Shown in pieces: positions 57,726 to 64,000 of a stretch of 64,000 nucleotides of DNA. The notes beneath the pieces are model-generated. The model saw only the letters and a program-made list of their open reading frames with translations. It was not told the DNA's origin and made no database searches. Every line of letters begins with the position of its first letter. Position 1 is the first letter of the stretch. The position numbers and the translations under genes were made by a program. The stretch comes from Lichenicola cladoniae. Its GTDB lineage: Bacteria; Pseudomonadota; Alphaproteobacteria; Acetobacterales; Acetobacteraceae. The stretch spans positions 611,001-675,000 of the forward strand of contig NZ_CP053708.1 in NCBI RefSeq assembly GCF_013201075.1. Reading direction: 5' to 3'.

Positions 57726-58159
57726 GCCGCACCACACGCCGAGAGGTGCTGGGCGCTGGCGCCTTCACCGCGATGTTCGGCATCGCGGCGGCCGCGATCG
57801 CCAAGCCCGACGTGCAGGTATCCGCCGCGGTGCCGCTGCAGCCAGACGGCGAGCTCATTGCTCTTTGCTCCCGGTTTGACGACCTGGAGCGGAAGATGGA
57901 GGCCACCTACTATTTAGGTCCCTACTCCGAAGCGAAAGAACTGGCTGCTGAGGCGCAACAGGCGTCGTTGCATGCGGAACAGGACGAGTTGCTCGAGCAG
58001 ATCACGCCGATCCGCGCCACCACGCTCGCCGGCTTCCAAGCTCGCGCTCGAACGCTTGTGTTCTGGAATAAGGAGATCGAACGGAAGGGCGAAAACGGCG
58101 ATTGGTCCAATCGGATGGTCTGGGCCCTGGTACGCGACCTGAACGGAGGGCAGGCTTAA
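57722..58159 (+). CDS. Tat-signal protein, unknown (paralogue 1)
   Basis: 145 residues. Twin-arginine-like start SRTTRREVLGAGAFTAMFG, hydrophobic stretch and AIAKP cleavage-like end, then a helical domain (DGELIALCSRFDDLERK..MVWALVRDLNG). Paralogous to the next gene. Such short Tat-like proteins recur in alphaproteobacterial prophages; role unknown. Stop and next start overlap (TAATG). Confidence 0.6.
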   Translation: MSRTTRREVLGAGAFTAMFGIAAAAIAKPDVQVSAAVPLQPDGELIALCSRFDDLERKMEATYYLGPYSEAKELAAEAQQASLHAEQDELLEQITPIRATTLAGFQARARTLVFWNKEIERKGENGDWSNRMVWALVRDLNGGQA

Positions 58160-58641
58160 TGGCCGTTCTCTCACGCCGCAGTCTCATTGGCGCCGGCACC
58201 GCGACCGCGATGGTCGGCATCACCACTGCGGCAATCGCCGCCCTTCCGCACGCCGTTCCATCGTCCGACGACGCCGAGCTCATGGCCATCGGTCGCGAGG
58301 CCGCCTCCCTGATCGAGAAGCGCAGGCCGTTGGAAGCGCGGTGGTGGTCGCTTCCAGCAGGAACTCGTCAGTACGACAATGCTCAGAGGGAAGAGCTCAC
58401 CGAAGTCAGTGAAGCAATGCAGCCCATCGACGATCGGCTGTCCGATCTGTCGGATCGGTCACTCGTTCTGCGAGCATCTAGCCGCGAGGCCATGATCGCC
58501 AAGGCGCATCTCATTCGGCACGAGATGGAAGTCGTACACGTGACGGCCGGTGTCCTGGATCCTGAGATGTTCGATCCGCACGAGGCCATCGTGTGGTCGC
58601 TGCTCGAGGATCTTCTCGGACCGGACGTTGCCCATGGCTGA
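58159..58641 (+). CDS. Tat-signal protein, unknown (paralogue 2)
   Basis: 160 residues. Start LSRRSLIGAGTATAMVG with a hydrophobic core, then DAELMAIGREAASLIEK and the C-terminal IVWSLLEDLLG that match paralogue 1 in place and pattern. Probably exported folded or membrane-held. The mutual similarity suggests tandem duplication followed by divergence. Confidence 0.6.
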   Translation: MAVLSRRSLIGAGTATAMVGITTAAIAALPHAVPSSDDAELMAIGREAASLIEKRRPLEARWWSLPAGTRQYDNAQREELTEVSEAMQPIDDRLSDLSDRSLVLRASSREAMIAKAHLIRHEMEVVHVTAGVLDPEMFDPHEAIVWSLLEDLLGPDVAHG

Positions 58642-58744
58642 TCACCAGACCCGACCGTTCGTGTTCCCGCCGCGTGAGGATCCGCCGCTGCCCAGGTCGG
58701 TTCCCTCTTGGTTGCCAGCGCCGTGGCGCGGGAGGTCGTTATGA
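58634..58744 (+). CDS. Tiny proline-rich protein
   Basis: 36 residues, starting MADHQTRPFVFPP. Overlaps the preceding gene by eight bases and the next by four (ATGA). Supported only by its place in the overlapping chain. Confidence 0.35.
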   Translation: MADHQTRPFVFPPREDPPLPRSVPSWLPAPWRGRSL

Positions 58745-58899
58745 CCGGGCCCGTCCTCGTGCCGCTGCTGCCGGTCGAGATCCGCGCGCTCGTGCTGTGG
58801 CACCGGCTCGAGGCGCGCGGCCGGGGTGAGCTTGGCACCGGCGTGCACATGCGCCGGGTCGATGAGCTGCAGGCGCTGCTGGATGGGAGGCCGGGATGA
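58741..58899 (+). CDS. Small unknown protein
   Basis: 52 residues, mostly helical (PVEIRALVLWHRLEARG, RRVDELQALLDG). Joined to both neighbours by ATGA overlaps. No family recognised. Confidence 0.4.
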   Translation: MTGPVLVPLLPVEIRALVLWHRLEARGRGELGTGVHMRRVDELQALLDGRPG

Positions 58900-59183
58900 C
58901 CGTCCGATCCCAGTCTACTGAAAAGAGGTGGTGGCCCCGTTTGCACACGTTGGGGCGGGGCCACCAGGGCGCACACTACAGCAACATATTCTCAGTGTGC
59001 GCCGCGCGACCAAACCAAGAAAAAGACAGTGAGCCTGTCCGTAATAACAATTCTCAGAGGCCGCAACGCCTGACGCTCGGTCTCACCCTAATGATCCTGT
59101 TGCCGCTATCGAACGGGATGGTCCGGCTGACCGGAGCATTGTGCCGATTCACGCTGCGTTTGGCCGCGAGGAGCCAGGCATGA
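58896..59183 (+). CDS. Small unknown protein with one hydrophobic segment
   Basis: 95 residues, polar and basic first half, then LTLGLTLMILLPLSNGMVRLTG, a possible membrane helix. ATG overlaps the previous stop, its stop overlaps the next ATG. A holin- or antiholin-like role is conceivable but unproven. Confidence 0.4.
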   Translation: MTVRSQSTEKRWWPRLHTLGRGHQGAHYSNIFSVCAARPNQEKDSEPVRNNNSQRPQRLTLGLTLMILLPLSNGMVRLTGALCRFTLRLAARSQA

Positions 59184-59347
59184 CGAAGCGCAATCGAACC
59201 GCGGATCAGGCGCTACGCCTGTCCGCAACAGTTCAAGAAATAGTGTGGGCTGGCGTGCGGGCCCGGCAGGCTGTCACCGGAAACGCAAGTGAGAACAACG
59301 CCTTAACTACGAAATTGGTGGAAGGGGTTGGATTCGAACCAACGTAG
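59180..59347 (+). CDS. Small protein running into the tRNA-Tyr gene
   Basis: 55 residues from ATG 59180 with GAGGAG upstream. The last ten residues (LVEGVGFEPT) are encoded by the antisense of the tRNA-Tyr 3' end beyond attR, so before integration the protein had another C-terminus. It also covers the right copy of the 21-base repeat. Low confidence. Confidence 0.3.
   Translation: MTKRNRTADQALRLSATVQEIVWAGVRARQAVTGNASENNALTTKLVEGVGFEPT
59243..59263. repeat. Right copy of the 21-base direct repeat
   Basis: Identical to 42266-42286 and in the same orientation, 52 bases inside attR. Confidence 0.65.
59316..59329. repeat. attR within the 3' end of tRNA-Tyr
   Basis: TGGTGGAAGGGGTT: the complement is the terminal 14 bases of tRNA-Tyr including CCA. 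The tRNA stays intact because the element supplies an identical 3' end. Confidence 0.88.
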
Positions 59348-59401
59348 GCGTACGCCAGCGGATTTACAGTCCGCCCCCTTTAGCCACTCGGGCACCCTTC
59401 C
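59316..59401 (-). tRNA. tRNA-Tyr (GTA), integration site
   Basis: 86 bases, class II with a long variable arm and encoded CCA. Acceptor GGAAGGG, anticodon arm GCGGA-CTGTAAA-TCCGC (anticodon GTA), T-arm GGTTCGAATCC. The phage-like element extends from its 3' end. Confidence 0.95.
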
Positions 59402-59513
59402 GGCCGGGGAGGCACCTACGGCCGAACGGTGCATCTGTCAACGGCCACCGGGGGCCTCGACGTGAGCGACGGACGCTCGGTGACGCGGACGCGCGCACGT
59501 CGTAGCATACGCC

Positions 59514-60551
59514 ATGCGCTCCAAATCCCCAGATCGTCCCGGCCAGCCTTCCCGTTCCGGACCCCCATCGCGACCCGCTCCTCCGTCGAGGTCCGGCTCC
59601 CGGTCCGACGCGCCACGCTCCGATCGCCCGCAGGTGGCACGGCCAGCACCTGAGCGGCCGCAATCCGACCGTGTCCAGCCTGATCGGGCCCAGCATGATC
59701 GTACCCAGCCTGATCGTACCCAGCCGGATCGGGTCCGGTCCGACCGGCCCACGCTGGGACTGCCTCGCCAGGAGGGTGCTCCGGATCAGCCCAAGGCCGG
59801 GCAGCGGCGCAACCAGCATCGTAACCTGCGCAACGAGCCGGCCGGCGCCGCGAACTGGCTGTACGGCACGCATCCGGTGATTGCCGCCCTCGGCAACCCT
59901 CAGCGCCGCCTACGCCGGCTGTTGCTGACCGACGAGGCCGAAGCCGGATTGACCGCACGGTTCGGCGGCCCGTTGCCGCTGCAGGCGGAGCGGACCGACC
60001 GTGCCAAGCTCGACACGCTGCTCGGCCGCGACGCGGTGCATCAGGGCATGGCGCTGCTGGCCGATCCGTTGGCCACGCCAACGCTCGAACAGGTGCTGCA
60101 GCGGCCGGGCCCGATCCTGGTGCTTGACCAGATCACCGACCCACGCAACGTCGGCGCGATCCTGCGATCCGCTGCGGCGTTCGGGGTGGCCGCCGTGATT
60201 TTGCAGGACCGCAACGCCCCGGAGGAGACCGGCACGCTCGCCAAGGCTGCGTCCGGCGCTCTGGAGGTGGTTCCGGTGCTTCGTGCGGTGAATTTGTCGC
60301 GCACCCTGGTGGCGCTCAAGGCCGCCGGGCTGTGGACGGTCGGGCTCGATGCGGGCGGCAGCCGGCTCGACGGTGCGGCGTTCCGTGACCGGCGCGTGGC
60401 GCTGGTGCTCGGCGCCGAGGGCGAGGGCCTGCGCCGGCTCACCCGCGAGACCTGCGACGAGATCGCAGGCCTGGTCATGCCGGGAACGATGGAGAGCCTG
60501 AACGTCTCCAACGCTGCCGCGGTCGCGCTCTACGAGCTGGTGCGGAGCTAG
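59514..60551 (+). CDS. rlmB: 23S rRNA 2'-O-ribose methyltransferase, RlmB/TrmH type
   Basis: 345 residues. The first about 110 are an Arg/Pro/Gln-rich disordered tail with repeats of the kind QPDRTQPDR. The rest is SPOUT methyltransferase: YGTHPVIAALGNPQRRL substrate-binding start, then motifs DQITDPRNVGAILRSAA, LVLGAEGEGL and MESLNVSNAAAVALYE. It probably methylates G2251 of 23S rRNA with S-adenosylmethionine. The basic tail may help RNA binding. It lies just outside the element. Confidence 0.9.
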   Translation: MRSKSPDRPGQPSRSGPPSRPAPPSRSGSRSDAPRSDRPQVARPAPERPQSDRVQPDRAQHDRTQPDRTQPDRVRSDRPTLGLPRQEGAPDQPKAGQRRNQHRNLRNEPAGAANWLYGTHPVIAALGNPQRRLRRLLLTDEAEAGLTARFGGPLPLQAERTDRAKLDTLLGRDAVHQGMALLADPLATPTLEQVLQRPGPILVLDQITDPRNVGAILRSAAAFGVAAVILQDRNAPEETGTLAKAASGALEVVPVLRAVNLSRTLVALKAAGLWTVGLDAGGSRLDGAAFRDRRVALVLGAEGEGLRRLTRETCDEIAGLVMPGTMESLNVSNAAAVALYELVRS

Positions 60552-60667
60552 ACGCTCCCGCCGACCGGCTACCCGGCAGGCCTGAAAGAGACAGGCGGGA
60601 TCGTTCTCCAACCACGATCTCGCCAGCCTCAGGCGCTGTTATTGGACAGCCGAACCGCGAAACCCGA

Positions 60668-61561
60668 TCAGCCGAGGCGGCTGCGGCCGTTGATGGCGGC
60701 CGCCTCTCTCGCGGATTTCAGCTGCACCTCGGTATAGGCCTTTGCGTGCGCCGCAAGGTCGCGGCTGTCTTCCCAGAGATTGCGCCAGATCCCCAGGATG
60801 CCTTCGAGCGGCTGACCGACGACTTTCGACGAGAACGATTCGAACGTAATCGGACCCTGGTAATCGATCGCCACGAGTGCCCGGAATATCTTGCCGAACT
60901 CGATGGACCCCGAGCCCAGGTAGCCGCGATGGGAATCGCCGGTGTGGAAATAGCCGAGATGCTCGCCGGTCTCGCGTATCGCCGCCGCCACGTCGGCTTC
61001 CTCGATGTTCATGTGATAGCAGTCGAGATGCACCTTGACGTTCGGCAGCGAGACCCGCTTGACGAACGCGACTGCCTGAGCCGCGGTGTTGAGCACGTTC
61101 GTCTCGTAGCGGTTGACCACTTCCATGCCCAGCGTGATGCCGCTCAGCGCGGCCTGTTCGCCGACCCGGCGCACCACGTCCACGGCACCGGCAATCCCGT
61201 CCGCCGTCGGAGGAAGGGCGTATTTCTGGAATGCCGAATAAAGGATTCCGCACACGTGCGTGGCCCCGACATCGCGTGCCAGCGCCACGCCGTCCAGCAG
61301 GCGCTGCTCACCGGCCTTCATACGAACGGGATCTCCTGAGGAGACATCCTGTGCGGCATCGAGCCCGAACGAGAACGTCACCCCGAGACCGCTTCGCTCC
61401 AGTGCCTTGCGGGTGAAATCGACATCGATGGCGGTGAAGTCCATCGTCGACATCTCGATGAGGTCGTAGCCGGTCTCCGCGGTCAGGCCGATCGCCTTCG
61501 CGGCATCCTCGTTGGTCCAGTTCGCGGTCCAGACGAAGGCGTGTACGCCGAGTTTGTTCAT
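60668..61561 (-). CDS. Ketose 3-epimerase (D-tagatose/D-psicose 3-epimerase family)
   Basis: 297 residues, TIM barrel of the AP-endonuclease-2 superfamily. Metal and catalytic residues are recognisable: E in GMEVVNRYE, D in HLDCYHMN, H in FHTGDSHRGY, E in TFESFSS. It interconverts ketoses at C3 (fructose-psicose, tagatose-sorbose or similar). It is ten bases downstream of the LacI gene and divergent from an ABC sugar importer, so the locus imports and epimerises a rare sugar. Confidence 0.88.
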   Translation of the reverse strand: MNKLGVHAFVWTANWTNEDAAKAIGLTAETGYDLIEMSTMDFTAIDVDFTRKALERSGLGVTFSFGLDAAQDVSSGDPVRMKAGEQRLLDGVALARDVGATHVCGILYSAFQKYALPPTADGIAGAVDVVRRVGEQAALSGITLGMEVVNRYETNVLNTAAQAVAFVKRVSLPNVKVHLDCYHMNIEEADVAAAIRETGEHLGYFHTGDSHRGYLGSGSIEFGKIFRALVAIDYQGPITFESFSSKVVGQPLEGILGIWRNLWEDSRDLAAHAKAYTEVQLKSAREAAAINGRSRLG

Positions 61562-61571
61562 CTTTTTTCCC

Positions 61572-62615
61572 CTAGCTGTTGTTGACCGTGATCGGCCTGT
61601 GCGACTTGCCCACCCGGGCGGTCGAACCTCTTACCTGCAGGGTGCAGTGCAGACGCAGGGTTCTTAGCTCGGTCCGGCCATCCTCGATGCGCTCGCGCAG
61701 GCATGCCCACGCCTGTGCACCGAGTTGCTCGACCGGTTGCCGTATGGCGGTGATCGTCGGCGTCGCCGCCTGCATCCAGACGTAATCGTCGAACCCGACC
61801 AGCGACACGTCGTCGGGTATCCGGAGCCCGAGCTGATTCAGCGATGCGATGACACCGATCGTCGTGAAGTTGGTCAGCGCGATGATGCCGGTCGGGCGCT
61901 CGTTGGTGGCCAACCAGCCTGCAAGCTGGCTGGAAGCCGTTTCAAGCGACAGCCCCGCTTCCACGATCTTCGGCTCCGGCAGGTTGGCCTGCCGGAAGGC
62001 CCGCCGAATGCCCGAGATGCGTGCTCTGATGTTGGCGAGCTTGAGGGTGGAGGCGACGACGAGCACATCGCGGTGTCCGAGCGCCACGAGGTGATTGCAG
62101 GCGAGGATTGCCGCGTGCTGGTTGTCCACGGCGACGGTATCGGCGCGGAGCCGGAGCGGTAACCGGTCCACCACCACGAACGGAGACTCACTGGCTTCCA
62201 GCATCTCCAGGGCCGCGAACCGGTCATCGACCGGCAGGATCATCACGCCGGCCGGCCGCCAGGACAACAGCGCGGACAGGCGCTTGCGCTCCGTCTCGCC
62301 ATCGTTGTTCGAGCTGGCAACGATGATGTCGTAGCCTTCCGATTGAACGGCCTGTTCGATCCCGGCAATGATGGACGTGAAGAACGGGTTGTCGAGCGAC
62401 GGCACCAGGACGGCGATCACCCGGGCCCGGCCGCTGCGAAGCTGCGAGGCTGCACGATCCGCCTGGTAGCCAAGCGCCTTCACCGCCTCGTTCACCCGGG
62501 CGGCAAGCGTCGGCGTGACCATCTTGCGGCCCCCCAGCACGTTCGACACCGTCGCCACCGAGACGTCGGCCATCAGCGCGACTTCGCGGATCGACGGACG
62601 TTTCCTTTCTGCCAC
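61572..62615 (-). CDS. LacI-family transcriptional regulator
   Basis: 347 residues. HTH IREVALMADVSVATVSNVLGG with hinge helix, then periplasmic-binding-protein-like effector domain (VLVPSLDNPFFTSIIAGIEQ, PTGIIALTNFTTIGV, DDVSLVGFDDY). Expected to repress the epimerase and the divergent importer until the sugar binds. Two AAACGTTT-centred palindromes lie in the 205-base divergent region. Confidence 0.93.
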   Translation of the reverse strand: MAERKRPSIREVALMADVSVATVSNVLGGRKMVTPTLAARVNEAVKALGYQADRAASQLRSGRARVIAVLVPSLDNPFFTSIIAGIEQAVQSEGYDIIVASSNNDGETERKRLSALLSWRPAGVMILPVDDRFAALEMLEASESPFVVVDRLPLRLRADTVAVDNQHAAILACNHLVALGHRDVLVVASTLKLANIRARISGIRRAFRQANLPEPKIVEAGLSLETASSQLAGWLATNERPTGIIALTNFTTIGVIASLNQLGLRIPDDVSLVGFDDYVWMQAATPTITAIRQPVEQLGAQAWACLRERIEDGRTELRTLRLHCTLQVRGSTARVGKSHRPITVNNS

Positions 62616-62648
62616 CTGGCTCGGCCTCTCGGTATCTGTCAGCTATCA

Positions 62649-62662
62649 GTGAAACGTTTAAC
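62649..62662. promoter_or_regulatory. LacI-type operator, copy 1
   Basis: GTGAAACGTTTAAC, imperfect palindrome centred on AAACGTTT, 34 bases upstream of the lacI start: probable autoregulation site. Confidence 0.65.
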
Positions 62663-62758
62663 CGGTTCTGATAAGCTCGGGCAAGAGCCGATGTTTTTGT
62701 CGACCGAAACCGTTGATCGGAGTGTTGACAAACCAAATGACTGACGCTTCACTCGTAT

Positions 62759-62774
62759 CGTAAAACGTTTTACG
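62759..62774. promoter_or_regulatory. LacI-type operator, copy 2
   Basis: CGTAAAACGTTTTACG, a perfect 16-base palindrome with the CG centre usual for LacI-family operators, 47 bases before the importer's first gene. Confidence 0.8.
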
Positions 62775-62820
62775 AACAGGCACGCGACGTTGCCTGTCGA
62801 AACAACCACTGGGGGATGCG

Positions 62821-63819
62821 ATGATCACGAGACGGAACAGCCTGGCTCTTCTCGCCGCCAGTGGCCTGCTCTCGATGCCGGGGCTGGCACGCGCCCAGGC
62901 CCCCGCCAAGAAGATCGCGGTTGTCGCGAAGATCGGGGGAATCCCCTGGTTCAACGCGATGGAGGTCGGCATCAAGCGCGCTGGCGCCGAGACCGGCACG
63001 GAGGCCTGGATGATCGGCCCGACCCAGGCAGACGCCGCACAGCAGGTCGCGGCAATCGAGGATCTGATCGCACGCAAGGTCGACGTCATCGCGGTCGTGC
63101 CGAACGACGCGGATGCGCTCGTGCCGGTGTTCCAGCGGGCGCATGCGGCGGGCATCAGGATCCTCACGCACGAAAGCCCGCTCCAGCAGGGAAACGACTG
63201 GGATCTGGAGTTCACGTCGGCCCAGGCCGATGGCGAACGGCATCTCGAGGCCCTGGCCCAGGCCATGGGAGGCGTCGGCCAGTACATCATCATCGTGGGT
63301 TCGCTCACGGTTCCGCAGCATCGCATGCGCGCGGATGCCGCGGTCGTCCTGCAGAAGGCCAAGTATCCGAAGATGGAACTGGTCGGCGACCGGTTCGGCG
63401 TGGGCGAGAGCCTGGATGACAGCTACCGGACCGTGCTCGACCAGATCCGGGCGCATCCGCAACTCCGGGGGGTCGTGGCGTTCGGCTCGCAGGGTCCGAT
63501 CGGTGCCGCGCGCGCCGTCGACGAACGCGGCAAGATCGGCAAGATCAGTGTCATCGGCCCGTTCTCGCCGGGGCAGGGAGCGAAATACGTACGCTCCGGC
63601 GCCATCACCATGGGCTATATCTGGAACCCACTCCTGGCCGGCGAAACGATCGTCAGGATCGGCGCGCTGATGGCGAACGGGAAGCCGGTTACCAACGGCC
63701 TGGTACTGCCGGAAGTGGGCGCGATCACCATCGATCCAACCACCCGGGTGATCATGGCCAACAAGATGCAGGCCATCAACAAGGAGACGATCGCGTCGCT
63801 GGTGGCGCTCGGACTGTGA
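62821..63819 (+). CDS. Sugar ABC transporter substrate-binding protein
   Basis: 332 residues with a signal peptide ([19 protein letters not shown], cleavage near ARA-Q). RbsB/LsrB-like type 1 periplasmic binding protein: [21 protein letters not shown], the repeated [23 protein letters not shown], and C-terminal [17 protein letters not shown]. It captures a pentose, hexose or related sugar in the periplasm. Divergent from LacI and probably under its control. Confidence 0.92.
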   Translation: MITRRNSLALLAASGLLSMPGLARAQAPAKKIAVVAKIGGIPWFNAMEVGIKRAGAETGTEAWMIGPTQADAAQQVAAIEDLIARKVDVIAVVPNDADALVPVFQRAHAAGIRILTHESPLQQGNDWDLEFTSAQADGERHLEALAQAMGGVGQYIIIVGSLTVPQHRMRADAAVVLQKAKYPKMELVGDRFGVGESLDDSYRTVLDQIRAHPQLRGVVAFGSQGPIGAARAVDERGKIGKISVIGPFSPGQGAKYVRSGAITMGYIWNPLLAGETIVRIGALMANGKPVTNGLVLPEVGAITIDPTTRVIMANKMQAINKETIASLVALGL

Positions 63820-64000
63820 CCATCCCGCCCTTCCTGCGGCTGACCGGGATTACCAAAACGTTCGGTACTTTTCGGGCGCTGGACGGGATCGACTGGGAGA
63901 TCGCACCGGGCGAGGTGCACTGCCTGGTCGGCGAGAATGGCTGCGGCAAATCCACCATGATCAAGGCGATCGCGGGCGTGCATGCGCCCGATCCGGGCGG
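63816..64000 (+). CDS. Sugar ABC transporter ATP-binding protein, 3' end beyond window
   Basis: Starts GTG at 63816, overlapping the previous stop (GTGA), and runs off the right edge after about 61 codons. The visible part has [16 protein letters not shown] and Walker [12 protein letters not shown], as in RbsA/MglA/XylG double ATPases. It should energise the importer with the upstream binding protein. Confidence 0.9.
   Translation, partial: MTIPPFLRLTGITKTFGTFRALDGIDWEIAPGEVHCLVGENGCGKSTMIKAIAGVHAPDPG

Larger units (their letters stand above)
42132..59329. mobile_element. Integrated phage-like or satellite element in tRNA-Tyr
   Basis: About 17.2 kb bounded by a 14-base direct repeat TGGTGGAAGGGGTT that is the 3' end of tRNA-Tyr (AACCCCTTCCACCA on the tRNA strand). 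Contents in order: integrase, unknown, AlpA-like regulator, small genes, prim-pol/helicase with frameshift, iteron-like origin region, small genes, terminase large subunit, fibre-like protein, tape measure with lysozyme, tail-assembly protein, HicBA-type pair, low-GC unknowns, XRE repressor, and a chain of overlapping small genes. No portal, capsid, protease, tail tube or baseplate is recognisable, so it is either a deleted prophage or a satellite that keeps packaging and tail functions. Confidence 0.88.

Noticed and set aside
59318-59347. Conserved-looking protein end VEGVGFEPT
   Set aside because: It is translated from the antisense of the tRNA-Tyr T-arm and acceptor; a well known annotation artefact.
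59690-59740. Tandem repeats considered as a short CRISPR array
   Set aside because: The repeats are about 15 bases, without spacers, in frame within rlmB and encode QPDRT-type units.

Overview
High-GC alphaproteobacterial chromosome, most likely an acetic-acid-bacteria relative (Acetobacteraceae). This rests on protein character and gene content: an mdh-sucA-sucB-lpd TCA block with a lipoyl-E3 fusion, a periplasm-facing molybdenum dehydrogenase paired with a tri-haem cytochrome c, a PqiABC set and strongly GC-biased third codon positions. No 16S rRNA gene is present, so the family is inferred.

Bases 1-20300 are core metabolism: a divergent DprA-like protein cut by the left edge, asd, a GH15 glucan glucosidase, zwf, a 2-oxoglutarate/Fe(II) oxygenase, zapE, mdh, sucA-sucB-lpd, pdxA-pdxJ, an aldo/keto reductase and a metallophosphoesterase. 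Bases 20300-36800 are accessory: an MHS-type transporter, an iron alcohol dehydrogenase broken by one in-frame amber codon, a DUF4331-TPR-HupE operon whose first gene is interrupted by an IS5-family element (IS427-type) at a CTAG site, a stress-type SDR, a molybdenum dehydrogenase with cytochrome c, and a DJ-1/PfpI protein with a TetR regulator that share a near-identical operator. Bases 36678-42050 hold tRNA-Thr, pqiABC, nusG, secE, tRNA-Trp and tRNA-Gly.

Bases 42132-59329 (about 17.2 kb) are an integrated phage-like element in the 3' end of tRNA-Tyr. The last 14 bases of that tRNA are duplicated at the far end, next to a P4-type integrase. The element carries integrase, an AlpA-like regulator, a prim-pol/helicase gene with a one-base frameshift, an iteron-like putative origin, a terminase large subunit, a fibre-like protein, a tape measure with an embedded tail lysozyme, a tail-assembly protein, a HicBA-type toxin-antitoxin pair, an XRE repressor, and a chain of overlapping small genes that includes two paralogous Tat-signal proteins. 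I recognise no portal, capsid, protease, tail-tube or baseplate gene. A 52-codon ORF that links terminase and fibre genes by start/stop overlaps at both ends may be the scar of a deletion, or the element may be a compact satellite. This is the most unusual part of the window.

Bases 59400-64000 return to the chromosome: an RlmB-type rRNA methyltransferase with a basic repeat-rich N-terminus, and a rare-sugar locus (ketose 3-epimerase, LacI regulator, and a divergent ABC importer running off the right edge) with two AAACGTTT-centred operators.
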